This document shows positions 19,852-28,058 of a stretch of DNA of 64,000 nucleotides, piece by piece. The notes beneath the pieces were generated by a model. The model was not told the origin of the DNA and did not search any database. It saw only the letters and a list, made by a program, of their open reading frames with translations. Location of the stretch: contig NZ_FORG01000003.1 of NCBI RefSeq assembly GCF_900113945.1, positions 186,001 through 250,000 on the forward strand. Reading direction: 5' to 3'. Position 1 is the first letter of the stretch. Every line of letters starts with the position of its first letter. A program made the translations under genes and the position numbers. The stretch comes from Xenorhabdus mauleonii. GTDB taxonomy: Bacteria; Pseudomonadota; Gammaproteobacteria; Enterobacterales; Enterobacteriaceae.

Positions 19852-19869
19852 CGTTGTCAGGCAAAATCA

Positions 19870-19900
19870 GCCCCACAGTCACAGTGGGGCAGTTTCTTTT
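19870..19900 (+). terminator. Terminator of yjgM
   Basis: GCCCCAC/GTGGGGC 7-bp stem with a 7-nt loop, then AGTTTCTTTTG. It lies between convergent yjgM and rraB and could serve both. Confidence 0.85.
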
Positions 19901-19910
19901 GTCAAAAGAG

Positions 19911-20336
19911 TTAATGAAGTCGTGGTTCATCTTCTTCTGGCGGGAAAAGATCACCGTCATCATCTTCATCTTCTGATGCGTTAGGATCTTCAAAGTACGT
20001 TCCCCAACCGTCGTAATTCACTCCGATCTTTTCAGCCAAATCCATTAGCTGCACAACTTGGGCGTTGATCAAGTCAGCCTCTAAACGGCTTTCACTAATC
20101 ACATCACAGCACATTAAAACGACACGATCTTCCGTTTCCAGCTCTTCCGCATCCGTGATTTCATAGCCTAGCTTAAATGCTTCAACGGCTGCTTTTTCCA
20201 GTTGATCAAAGTCTTCCGCCGAAAAGTGATGTTCAATGATATATGTTGCATCAGGATCGCTGCCATCTTCTAATAACTCTTCGATGATCAAGCGAGTTTC
20301 TTCATACTGTTCTTCTAAAGCATGTGGGTCTGCCAT
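19911..20336 (-). CDS. rraB: Ribonuclease E inhibitor RraB
   Basis: Small acidic protein (141 residues) of the RraB family, which binds RNase E and lowers its activity toward a subset of transcripts. The N-terminal [20 protein letters not shown], the central [20 protein letters not shown] and the very acidic C-terminal tail ([16 protein letters not shown]) are all typical of RraB. Length and divergent placement beside the ornithine carbamoyltransferase gene match E. coli. Nothing is unusual. Confidence 0.95.
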   Translation of the reverse strand: MADPHALEEQYEETRLIIEELLEDGSDPDATYIIEHHFSAEDFDQLEKAAVEAFKLGYEITDAEELETEDRVVLMCCDVISESRLEADLINAQVVQLMDLAEKIGVNYDGWGTYFEDPNASEDEDDDGDLFPPEEDEPRLH

Positions 20337-20502
20337 GCCAATCCCCTCCGTCAGTTGGCTGTCCTGCTTTGCATTCTCCCATCTTTTCCAAACAAAGGAT
20401 ATATCTATCCCATTTTGCCCAGAGAGAAATACAAACCATAATCGACTGATTCATCAACATTCATATATTTCGCCTCTCACCGGAGGCCAGCCTTTGGCTG
20501 TT

Positions 20503-20525
20503 CAAATTCGTTCCTGACGAATTTG
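20503..20525. repeat. 9-bp inverted repeat upstream of argF
   Basis: CAAATTCGT and ACGAATTTG flank a 5-nt loop in the rraB-argF spacer. No T-run; function unknown. Confidence 0.6.
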
Positions 20526-20561
20526 TCATTCCCTTGCAAACACCGAACCAGCGCTTGCAAT

Positions 20562-20597
20562 TGAATTTTTAATCGATATATAGTGAATATAAATTCA
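20562..20597 (+). promoter_or_regulatory. Tandem ARG boxes (ArgR operator) of argF
   Basis: TGAATATAAATTCA at 20584-20597 is a perfect dyad ARG box. A second, weaker half-match (TGAATTTTTAATCG, 20562-20575) starts 22 bp upstream, close to the usual spacing of paired ArgR boxes. They lie just before argF, so arginine-dependent repression by ArgR is expected. Confidence 0.85.
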
Positions 20598-20623
20598 ATT
20601 TAACATTCATGGAGCCATGAAAA

Positions 20624-21640
20624 ATGAACCCATTTTTTCAACGTTCACTCCTCAGACTGCTTGATATTACGCCAATGGAGCTTAATTCTCTATTAACACT
20701 TTCCCATAAATTAAAAACGAATAAAAAATCAGGTAATGAGTCGCCCTTGCTCAAAGGAAGAAATATCGCGCTGATTTTTGAAAAAGACTCAACCCGCACA
20801 CGCTGTGCATTTGAAGTTGCCGCTCACGATCAAGGCGCGAATGTCACTTACTTAGGCCCAAGTGGCAGCCAGATTGGGCACAAGGAATCCATCAAAGATA
20901 CAGCGCGGGTTCTTGGCCGCTTCTATGATGGCATCCAATACCGTGGCTATGGTCAGCACGTCGTTGAAACATTGGCGCAATATTCAGGGGTTCCGGTGTG
21001 GAATGGTTTGACTGACGCATTCCATCCAACCCAATTACTGGCGGATTTAATGACAATACAAGAACACAGCCAAAAACCGCTGTCTGAAATCAAATTCGCC
21101 TATCTGGGGGATGCCCGCAACAATATGGGCAATACCATGTTGGAAGCTGCCGCATTAACAGGCATGGAACTGCGTTTAGTTGCGCCAAAAGCCTGTTGGC
21201 CAGATGCCATTTTGGTTGCAGAATGCCAAAAACTGGCAGAGAAAACTGGCGGCCAGATCACTCTGACGGAAGATATTGCGCAAGGTGTGAAGGACGCTGA
21301 TTTTCTGTATACCGATGTTTGGGTTTCTATGGGTGAACCCAAGTCAGTTTGGCAAGAGCGTATTTCCTTGCTGAAACCCTATCAGGTGAATATGGATGTG
21401 ATAAAACTGACGGGTAATTCAGACGTCAAATTCCTGCATTGCCTGCCCGCCTTTCACAATGAGGAAACAATTCTCGGCAAGCAACTTGCAGAGGAGTTCA
21501 ATTTATATGGCGGATTAGAAGTGACCAATGACGTGTTTGAATCAAAACACAGTATTGTGTTTGATCAGGCCGAAAACCGCATGCACACCATCAAGGCTGT
21601 GATGGTCGCGACGATGGTGGAAAAGTTGGATGAATGCTGA
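20624..21640 (+). CDS. argF: Ornithine carbamoyltransferase
   Basis: Cytoplasmic enzyme (338 residues) joining carbamoyl phosphate and ornithine to make citrulline in arginine synthesis. The carbamoyl-phosphate motif STRTR is at about residues 56-60, the ornithine-side motif HPTQLLADL at about 134-142, and the catalytic Cys motif FLHCLPAFH at about 271-279. Length is normal for the ArgF/ArgI family. GGAG precedes the ATG in the stretch ATGGAGCCATGAAAA. Paired ARG boxes upstream show control by arginine. It shares carbamoyl phosphate with pyrB downstream. Confidence 0.97.
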   Translation: MNPFFQRSLLRLLDITPMELNSLLTLSHKLKTNKKSGNESPLLKGRNIALIFEKDSTRTRCAFEVAAHDQGANVTYLGPSGSQIGHKESIKDTARVLGRFYDGIQYRGYGQHVVETLAQYSGVPVWNGLTDAFHPTQLLADLMTIQEHSQKPLSEIKFAYLGDARNNMGNTMLEAAALTGMELRLVAPKACWPDAILVAECQKLAEKTGGQITLTEDIAQGVKDADFLYTDVWVSMGEPKSVWQERISLLKPYQVNMDVIKLTGNSDVKFLHCLPAFHNEETILGKQLAEEFNLYGGLEVTNDVFESKHSIVFDQAENRMHTIKAVMVATMVEKLDEC

Positions 21641-21762
21641 ATAACTGTGGCTGATTTTTCTATTGGCCTATGGAACCGTTGGAGTACAGCACTTTTGGTT
21701 AACCAGTTGAATACGCTGATTCAGCGTTCCATCTCGTCTTTCACCGTATTAAAGCACAACGA

Positions 21763-21796
21763 ACACTGTCAGATTGAAATCAGGCTCTGACAGTGT
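21763..21796. terminator. Hairpin between argF and the convergent small gene
   Basis: Perfect 10-bp stem ACACTGTCAG/CTGACAGTGT with a 14-nt loop, in the spacer between convergent genes. The T-run is weak, so it is a probable rather than certain terminator. Confidence 0.6.
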
Positions 21797-21833
21797 CAGT
21801 AAGAAGTCTATTTGGCGGGAGAGTTTCATCAAA

Positions 21834-22067
21834 CTAATAAGAATCAGGTTGAGATAACGCGAAAATAATCAAAACGACATAAAGCACCAACATGAAAGCA
21901 GTCACTATCCAATTAGCAATTGCATAATTTTTTTTATTTAAATTGGTGCTTTTTGAAAAACTCCAATAGACTAAAAACACCAAATTAACAACCGGGATCA
22001 TGACGAGAATTATTGTCCAAACCCATTCTCTTGTAGAAATAACCTGTGTTCTATCATTCGGTTCCAT
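21834..22067 (-). CDS. Small two-helix membrane protein, unknown
   Basis: A 77-residue protein with two hydrophobic segments (about 13-35, WVWTIILVMIPVVNLVFLVY; and about 48-72, IANWIVTAFMLVLYVVLIIF) joined by a short basic loop. I do not recognise its function. Such proteins commonly occur singly in enterobacterial genomes. A purine-rich stretch lies before the ATG. It is convergent with argF and has its own spacer of about 360 bp on the other side. Confidence 0.65.
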   Translation of the reverse strand: MEPNDRTQVISTREWVWTIILVMIPVVNLVFLVYWSFSKSTNLNKKNYAIANWIVTAFMLVLYVVLIIFALSQPDSY

Positions 22068-22382
22068 AAATCATCCTGAAAAAATAAATTGATATTCACC
22101 CCCATTGAAGTACATAAATATTATTTATGCAACTCCATTGGAGAAGTCCTTATTTTCCCCGCTGAAAGATTCTTTTGTCTTCGACCCTCTGATTTTTGTG
22201 TCACAGGCTGTTTCATTAAAAACAGGCTTGGCAGGAAGCGGCATCGCGTTCCTTAATTGAATTGCCACCGGTTACAAAAGAACAGCACGAAACTCTTTAT
22301 CCCTGATGAAATTAGGCCGTATTCGTCTTTGTAACAGGCGATTAAAATAATGAAGGAATACAGCCTAGGTAATCGGCAAGAT
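22068..22382. other. Non-coding spacer upstream of the small membrane gene
   Basis: Contains the expected promoter of the small membrane protein; I see no gene or clear regulatory site. Confidence 0.4.
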
Positions 22383-22409
22383 ACCTGAACATACACATTA
22401 TGTTCAGGT
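22383..22409. terminator. Hairpin after the RhtB-family gene
   Basis: Perfect 11-bp stem ACCTGAACATA/TATGTTCAGGT with a 5-nt loop, 18 bp beyond the stop codon. A T-run is lacking, so it may stabilise the transcript end rather than terminate strictly. Confidence 0.6.
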
Positions 22410-22426
22410 TCTATTTACCAAACTAA

Positions 22427-23050
22427 TTACCGGTTACTGACCGCCAACTTGAACGCAAAAAGCAGGAACACCCCGCCGGTCACGCGATTCATCCACTTAA
22501 TGACATTCTCACGACGTAAAATATGGGAGATAGGCCGTGTGGCAGAAATCAATGACAATGACCATAATGTGCCCAGCAATACATGGATAGACACTAAACC
22601 AAATGTCCACAAAATGGGGGAATGCCCAAGAGGTATAAACTGCGGCAGGAATGAGACATAGAACACTCCGACTTTCGGATTAAGCACATTACCCAGCATG
22701 CCTCTGACAAACCAATTCTGGCTTTTCGTCGAGGAAGATGTTTCATCTCTTTCCAGATTACTTTGGGGATGCCAAATCATTTGAATGCCCAACCAGCATA
22801 AATACAAAGCACCACACCATTTCAGTATGTTGAATGCCAGTTCTGATACCGCAATCAATGTACCAAGCCCAAATGCGACCATTGCTCCCCAAATAAAACA
22901 GCCGGCATTAATGCCGAGGGCAGCTTGAAACGCTTTTTTACCCCCTTCCGCTGCGGCTGTTCTTAACACTAATGCGGTATCTAAACCGGGCGTTAATGTG
23001 AGCAATGTAGCTGCCGCAGTAAATGCAAGCAGGGAATCCGTTACTGTCAT
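22427..23050 (-). CDS. LysE/RhtB-family amino-acid exporter
   Basis: Inner-membrane exporter of 207 residues with about six hydrophobic helices. The family N-terminal signature LTPGLDTALVLRTAAAEGGK (about 19-38) is present, as are the ALGINAGCFIWG and KWCGALYLCWLGIQMI stretches typical of RhtB-like proteins. Members export threonine, homoserine, leucine or similar; the substrate here is unknown. It precedes kptA-like genes on the same strand by position only: kptA is transcribed toward it with a 51-bp gap, so the two may share a transcript. Confidence 0.9.
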   Translation of the reverse strand: MTVTDSLLAFTAAATLLTLTPGLDTALVLRTAAAEGGKKAFQAALGINAGCFIWGAMVAFGLGTLIAVSELAFNILKWCGALYLCWLGIQMIWHPQSNLERDETSSSTKSQNWFVRGMLGNVLNPKVGVFYVSFLPQFIPLGHSPILWTFGLVSIHVLLGTLWSLSLISATRPISHILRRENVIKWMNRVTGGVFLLFAFKLAVSNR

Positions 23051-23101
23051 ATTTTTCTCTCTGAAGCTAACCGTAAGATAATAAATGGATTATCGATAAT
23101 C

Positions 23102-23659
23102 CTAACTGACACTCATATATTCAACAGGTATGCTTTTCGTCAGCCAGACTCCGTTATCTGCCTGATGGAATTTGAAGCCCAGTTCATGCATCCGCTGGGC
23201 TGCTATTTTTAGGATAATCACTTTTCCATGACGCTGCCCTACTTTTATGGCTGTTGGTATATCTGCCGATAAGTGCACGTAATGCCGTGTTCCTGCCACA
23301 ATTCCTTGTTTAAAAATAGAGTCTAAAAAGCGGGTCGCTGTGCCGTGGTATAAAATGGCTGGAGGGATTTTCTCTTGGTAACGAATATCTACTTTCTGGG
23401 TTGAATGCCCCTGCACTGCCCTGATACGTTTCTGATCCGCAGAAATAGCAAATCGCTTTTTATCATTGGTATCGACAATTTCTTCAATGAGCGCGTAGTT
23501 CAACTTCTTACCGTGTTTAGCGGCGCATTTGATTAATGCGCCAATATCTGCCCATCCTTCATTATCTAAAACCAAGCCAATAGACTCTGGTTGATGACGC
23601 AATATGTAACTTAAGAACTTACTGGTTTTAGTATCAGCTTGAGCACTGTTTTTATCCAT
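23102..23659 (-). CDS. kptA: RNA 2'-phosphotransferase (KptA/Tpt1)
   Basis: NAD-dependent enzyme (185 residues) that removes an internal 2'-phosphate from RNA via ADP-ribosylation, leaving ADP-ribose 1'',2''-cyclic phosphate. The N-terminal lobe has [14 protein letters not shown] with Arg21-His22; the ART-fold lobe has YHGTATRFL with His105 and the YVHLSAD strand (His129). These match the RNA- and NAD-binding residues of Tpt1. Bacteria have no tRNA-splicing pathway of the yeast type, so its natural substrate is unclear. The rtcB RNA-repair operon only a few kilobases away suggests related RNA-damage chemistry, but they are not in one operon. Confidence 0.95.
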   Translation of the reverse strand: MDKNSAQADTKTSKFLSYILRHQPESIGLVLDNEGWADIGALIKCAAKHGKKLNYALIEEIVDTNDKKRFAISADQKRIRAVQGHSTQKVDIRYQEKIPPAILYHGTATRFLDSIFKQGIVAGTRHYVHLSADIPTAIKVGQRHGKVIILKIAAQRMHELGFKFHQADNGVWLTKSIPVEYMSVS

Positions 23660-24190
23660 TAATTTTCCTTCTTTCTATTTGATTCAACGTGTTATTCAAT
23701 CCTTATTTTATAAAAGCAATAACATTTTTTATGCTCAATATATTCTGCCTTATTAATTGTTCGTTTAATATACATAGTTCATAAGCCAATATTTTTAATT
23801 AAATATCCTCTATGTTTTGACATACTCCAATCAGTTTAATTTATAAGTTAATAAAGGAAAGAATCAATACCCATGATTCAAGGCATCTGGAGTGTTGAGC
23901 AGGTCTGGATTATCGGGTAATTTTTTCTTAAACAGCGTCATTAATGAATTGCATTTATTGGTTTTTTATAGCGATAATTGTCGTTGGTTTCATACATTGA
24001 TTTCGTTATTCGTTTCGCGATAAATATCAAATCACAAATGGAGCTTTTTTTCTCTCTGAATTAACGAGTTACCGCTTAAGATCCTGTATATGATAGTGGA
24101 ATAATAATCTTGACCACTTCACGAGATATTGGACATGCCTTTTAGCTCTTAGACGTTTAACTTGGTGCTGCTGCCGGCAATTCTGGCTGT
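23660..24190. other. AT-rich divergent spacer
   Basis: About 600 bp between divergent kptA and the BrnQ fragment. I find no convincing ORF, tRNA or riboswitch. A TTAGACGTTTAAC stretch near 24149 faintly recalls a MetJ box, but the match is too weak to call. Confidence 0.35.
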
Positions 24191-24207
24191 AATTATCATT
24201 ATCATTC
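24191..24207 (+). promoter_or_regulatory. Possible Fur box
   Basis: The minus strand reads GATAATGATAATT, two exact copies of the Fur hexamer GATAAT, about 75 bp before the BrnQ fragment start. A third, inverted hexamer is missing, so this is a candidate only. Confidence 0.35.
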
Positions 24208-24279
24208 AGAGAATTCAATTACTTGTGATAGTAACTATTATAAGTTAAATTATTTTACAACAATAAGTTAACAATCATT

Positions 24280-24522
24280 ATGATATACCGTTTACCATCT
24301 AAATATATTTGGGCATTGGTTTTTATTACCTTTGCCCTCTTCGCTGGGGTAGGAAATATCATTACCCCGTCTATGGTTAGCCTGCTGGTGGCCGGACATG
24401 TTTGGAGTGCCGCTGCTGTTTGCCTGCTTATGGCTGTTTTTTTGCTAAGGGCTGTCTCTCTGCCAAGAGCAATTAAACGGATTACACATGCTAACAATGC
24501 ATCGATTCGGGGGTTAGCATGA
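24280..24522 (+). pseudogene. N-terminal fragment of a BrnQ-type branched-chain amino-acid carrier
   Basis: An 80-residue ORF whose first 60 residues resemble the N-terminus of BrnQ: ALVFITFALFAGVGNIITPS aligns with the BrnQ stretch reading roughly [20 protein letters not shown], followed by MVSLLVAGHVWSAA. BrnQ itself is about 440 residues; only the first two membrane helices remain, ending in a short basic tail. Its TGA stop overlaps the ATG of the NSS transporter (ATGA at 24519-24522), so translation is coupled. No clear ribosome site precedes its own ATG. It may be a truncated relic that now serves as a leader peptide, or a repurposed small membrane subunit. Confidence 0.75.
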
Positions 24523-25832
24523 GTCAACAATGGACGTCCCGTCTGGGGCATGTATTGGCAGCAACCGGCTCTGCCGTTGGCATTGGCGCCATCTGGAAAT
24601 TCTCGTATGTTTCGGCAACAAATGGTGGCGGTGCATTTCTAATTGTATTTTTATTGTTTAGCTTTGTGATTGGTTTGGCAATCCTGCTGGCTGAAAACAT
24701 CCTGGGAAGCAGTACGAGTGAAGTAGCCGTTAACGCATTCAAAAAATTACTCGGTAAGCACTGGGGATGGGTTGGCTTTATAGGCATATTCAGCTCATGG
24801 TGTATCTATAGCTTCTACAGTGTGGTCGGAGGCTGGACTATCGGTTACACGGTGATGGCGGGTACAGGGCAACTGAATATTACAGACAACTCTCAACTGA
24901 CCTCTATTTTCACCAATTTCATCAGCAATCCATTCTGGCCGATAATCGCCCATCTGGCATTTTCAGGATTAACCTGTTTCGTGGTGTTGTCTGGCGTGCA
25001 AAAAGGATTGGAAAAATCAGTTAAGATCATGATGCCAATGTTATTTTTCATCATGATAATGCTGATTATTGTCGGCATCCGTTTACCCGGTTCATCAGAA
25101 GGTCTGAAATTATTCTTATATCCAGATTTCAATAGCTTAACCGGAAAAGGGGTTTTAGATGCTCTGGGATTGGCATTTTTCTCACTGTCCATCGGCTTAG
25201 GGATCCACATTACATACAGCTCCTATTTGCCGGACAACCGAGGTATTGGTAAATCGAGTGTCTGGGTTGTTATCCTCTCCTGTTTGGTTTGTGTATTGGC
25301 TGGCTTGATGATTTTCCCGGCTTTGGCAGCGGCTGGCTTACAGCCCAATGCAGGCCCCGGATTAACATTTATGACAATGCCTATTTATTTCGCCAGCATT
25401 CCAGGCGGATCAATATTAGCGGTCACATTTTTTTTATTGCTGCTCATGGCGGCACTGACTTCCGCGATTTCATTGCTTGAGCACATTGTTGCTTATGTTC
25501 AGACTCGCTTTAAGTGGCAGCGCCGTAAAGCCAGCTTACTTGTCACCGCCTCTATTATGCTAATGGGAATCCCTGTTTCCTTGTCTTTTGGCCCTCTCAG
25601 CCACATTACTTTGGCAGGTAAGACCATCTTTGATCTGCTGGACTTCATTACTTCCAATGTCCTGATGCCATTATTCGGGATTATTATCTGCCTCGTCTTT
25701 GGCTGGTCACGTAAAGTCAATGAACTCATGCCAGATAATATGCCGTCATGGAGCCGCCATTGCTTGCGGTTTGTGTGGAGATATGTCGGGCCTTTGTGTA
25801 TCGGTGTGATTCTGGTACACGGACTTATTTGA
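24519..25832 (+). CDS. Sodium-dependent NSS-family transporter
   Basis: Inner-membrane Na+-coupled symporter (437 residues) of the neurotransmitter:sodium symporter family, related to LeuT and the bacterial YhdH/YocR group. The N-terminal signature LAATGSAVGIGAIWKFSYVS followed by NGGGAFLIVF (about 13-43) contains the unwound TM1 region that binds Na+ and substrate. About eleven hydrophobic segments are visible. The substrate is unknown; amino acids are likely for the family. Its start overlaps the stop of the BrnQ-like fragment by 4 bp. A strong terminator follows. Confidence 0.92.
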   Translation: MSQQWTSRLGHVLAATGSAVGIGAIWKFSYVSATNGGGAFLIVFLLFSFVIGLAILLAENILGSSTSEVAVNAFKKLLGKHWGWVGFIGIFSSWCIYSFYSVVGGWTIGYTVMAGTGQLNITDNSQLTSIFTNFISNPFWPIIAHLAFSGLTCFVVLSGVQKGLEKSVKIMMPMLFFIMIMLIIVGIRLPGSSEGLKLFLYPDFNSLTGKGVLDALGLAFFSLSIGLGIHITYSSYLPDNRGIGKSSVWVVILSCLVCVLAGLMIFPALAAAGLQPNAGPGLTFMTMPIYFASIPGGSILAVTFFLLLLMAALTSAISLLEHIVAYVQTRFKWQRRKASLLVTASIMLMGIPVSLSFGPLSHITLAGKTIFDLLDFITSNVLMPLFGIIICLVFGWSRKVNELMPDNMPSWSRHCLRFVWRYVGPLCIGVILVHGLI

Positions 25833-25893
25833 TTGTTCAAATAGGTAAAAACGCCTAAGCAGGCGTTCCAACAGATTGAGAAAGCAAATTGAT

Positions 25894-25924
25894 AAAGTGC
25901 TGGTTCATATCCAGCACTTTTTTT
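25894..25924 (+). terminator. Terminator of the NSS transporter gene
   Basis: Perfect 10-bp stem AAAGTGCTGG/CCAGCACTTT, 7-nt loop, followed by a run of Ts. A second small hairpin (AACGCCT/AGGCGTT) lies just upstream at about 25849-25866. Confidence 0.95.
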
Positions 25925-25964
25925 AATCCAGTTACGTTTATCAAACGGTACATTTTGGCCGTCA

Positions 25965-26783
25965 TTAGCCGTTCATGACCCACCGCTTTAAATAACTGTC
26001 CAATAGCTCAGAACTGCGTTCACGCTGATCGTGCAGTTCACAACGCGCCAGTGTTTCATCCAATTCCGATTCAATAAAAGCATGAACCTTCAATTTACGC
26101 GAACCATATTCTGACTCATTCGCCGCCCGCTTAACCCGCAGCAGCTCCTCAATCTCCATTTTTAGTTGCGGATCATCCACGGTTCCGGCGACCAACGTTT
26201 CAAAATCTATCGGTGGTGCCCCCTTGCCCATTTCAATCCAGCGAACAGCAAGCAAGGGGCGCAACACGTAAAAATATTTTTTTAACCGGATGTCATCACC
26301 TTGCAAGTAGCCCTGAAAGTTCTTTTTCGCCATTGAAAGATAGTGATAGCGTGCTTTTATATCCGAAAAGAAGTGCGGCACCATCGTTTTCAGCCCGTTG
26401 GTTGCAGCCGGATCAGCATGATAAATGATGGGGGAATCCAGCCATTCCATTAAGGTCGGGTTTGCCTGCTTCATCAGTTTTAACGCCTTGCGCAGTTCCC
26501 AGCCACTGATATCCAATTCATCGCTGATCGGCAGTTCGATGACATCCCGTCCCTCTTCTACCTGCAAATACCAATCCACGGGGTGAACGTAAATAAACCG
26601 GACATCATAGTCACTGTCCGGTGAGGCAAAGCCCCACCCACGGCTGCCGGATTCACAGGCATACAGTATCCGCACGCCATACTTTTTTTCTATATCAATC
26701 AATTCTTGGCTGATGCGAGCCCGCATGGCCGAGCTGACAGCACCGTCTTCTGGATCCAATTCCATTTCTGCGTCTAATTTCAT
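25965..26783 (-). CDS. RtcB-associated nucleotidyltransferase
   Basis: Protein of 272 residues in the DNA polymerase beta-type nucleotidyltransferase superfamily. The catalytic pattern is ESGSRGWGFASPDSDYDVRF (about 44-63): the G-S turn followed by the metal-binding D-x-D. Most of the remainder is helical. This family is often encoded beside rtcB; its chemistry is not established, but transfer of nucleotides to RNA ends is a reasonable guess. It begins 34 bp after the rtcB stop, so it is the third gene of the sigma-54-driven slipin-rtcB operon. Confidence 0.85.
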   Translation of the reverse strand: MKLDAEMELDPEDGAVSSAMRARISQELIDIEKKYGVRILYACESGSRGWGFASPDSDYDVRFIYVHPVDWYLQVEEGRDVIELPISDELDISGWELRKALKLMKQANPTLMEWLDSPIIYHADPAATNGLKTMVPHFFSDIKARYHYLSMAKKNFQGYLQGDDIRLKKYFYVLRPLLAVRWIEMGKGAPPIDFETLVAGTVDDPQLKMEIEELLRVKRAANESEYGSRKLKVHAFIESELDETLARCELHDQRERSSELLDSYLKRWVMNG

Positions 26784-26816
26784 TTTCTTCCATCCATTTC
26801 TAATTTTTTGGAAAAA

Positions 26817-28058
26817 CTAACCTTTTACACACACCACTTGACGCAAGGTATGCACGATTTCCACCAGCGAAGACTGCGCTTGCATCACAGCGTCGATATC
26901 TTTATAAGCCATCGGGATTTCATCGATGACATCACTGTCTTTACGACATTCCACATGCGCCGTCGCACGTTTTTGGTCACTGATTGTGAAACGTTTTTTC
27001 GCTTCAGTACGGCTCATCACACGGCCTGCGCCATGACTGCACGAACAGAAACTTTCTTCGTTACCCAGCCCACGGACGATATAACTTTTCGCCCCCATTG
27101 ACCCCGGGATAATTCCCATTTGGCCTTTGCGGGCCGATACCGCGCCTTTGCGTGTTACCAAAACGTCTTCACCATAATGCTGTTCACGCTGCACATAGTT
27201 ATGATGACAATTCACGGCTTCCTGCTGTGTTGTGAAAGGTTTTGGGATCTCGCGTGACAACGCTTCAAGCACGCGATGCATCATCACCTCTCGGTTCTGG
27301 CGAGCATAATCCTGTGCCCAGCCGACCGCTTCCATATAATCATCAAAATAACGGCTTCCTTCCTCGAAATACGCCAAATCGCGATCAGGCAAGTTAGCCA
27401 TATGCTGCTGCATATCTTTCTGTGCCAATGTGATAAACAAATTACCAATCGCATTCCCCACTCCACGGGAACCGCTATGCAACATCACCCAGACGCGATC
27501 GGCCTCATCAAGACATAACTCGATAAAATGGTTTCCCGTTCCCAGCGTCCCCAGATGATTATGGTTATTGGTATTTAACAGCTTAGGATATTTATCGCTT
27601 ATACGTTTAAAACCATCTGCCAATGTTCCCCAGTGTTGATCCACAATCTCCGGCGCTTTATTCCAAGAACCTTTATCACGGCCGCCACGATTTACGGTAC
27701 GCCCGTGCGGTACTGCGGCTTCAATGGCATGGCGAATATTCAGCAGGCTATCCGGTAAATCAGATGCCACCAGCGAAGTACGCACGGCAATCATTCCGCA
27801 ACCAATATCGACGCCAACTGCCGCCGGAATAATGGCGCCGCGTGTTGGGATCACACTCCCGATGGTAGAACCTTTACCGACATGGACATCCGGCATGACG
27901 GCAAGATGCTTAAAAACAAACGGCATTTTGGCCGTATTCTGCAATTGAATAATCGCTTTGGGATCAACGGGAACGCCGTTTGTCCACATTTTTACCGGCG
28001 TACCATTCTCTTGCTGCAATAAGTGATAAGCGTTGGTTTTCATCTCTGTCGTTGTCAT
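26817..28058 (-). CDS. rtcB: RNA-splicing ligase RtcB
   Basis: GTP- and Mn-dependent RNA ligase (413 residues) that joins 2',3'-cyclic-phosphate (or 3'-phosphate) ends to 5'-OH ends. It is similar to E. coli RtcB over its whole length. Metal ligands are visible: DIGCGM with Asp84 and Cys87, NCHHNYV, and CSCSHGAGR, whose His (about residue 342) becomes guanylylated. The ATG overlaps the slipin stop (ATGA) and has AAAGGAG upstream, so translation is coupled. The N-terminus is about nine residues longer than in E. coli. No rtcA (RNA cyclase) gene is present in this operon; a slipin and a nucleotidyltransferase take its place. Confidence 0.97.
   Translation of the reverse strand: MTTTEMKTNAYHLLQQENGTPVKMWTNGVPVDPKAIIQLQNTAKMPFVFKHLAVMPDVHVGKGSTIGSVIPTRGAIIPAAVGVDIGCGMIAVRTSLVASDLPDSLLNIRHAIEAAVPHGRTVNRGGRDKGSWNKAPEIVDQHWGTLADGFKRISDKYPKLLNTNNHNHLGTLGTGNHFIELCLDEADRVWVMLHSGSRGVGNAIGNLFITLAQKDMQQHMANLPDRDLAYFEEGSRYFDDYMEAVGWAQDYARQNREVMMHRVLEALSREIPKPFTTQQEAVNCHHNYVQREQHYGEDVLVTRKGAVSARKGQMGIIPGSMGAKSYIVRGLGNEESFCSCSHGAGRVMSRTEAKKRFTISDQKRATAHVECRKDSDVIDEIPMAYKDIDAVMQAQSSLVEIVHTLRQVVCVKG

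Noticed and set aside
24140-24170. Possible MetJ box upstream of the NSS transporter
   Set aside because: Only one imperfect 8-bp unit; MetJ needs tandem units.
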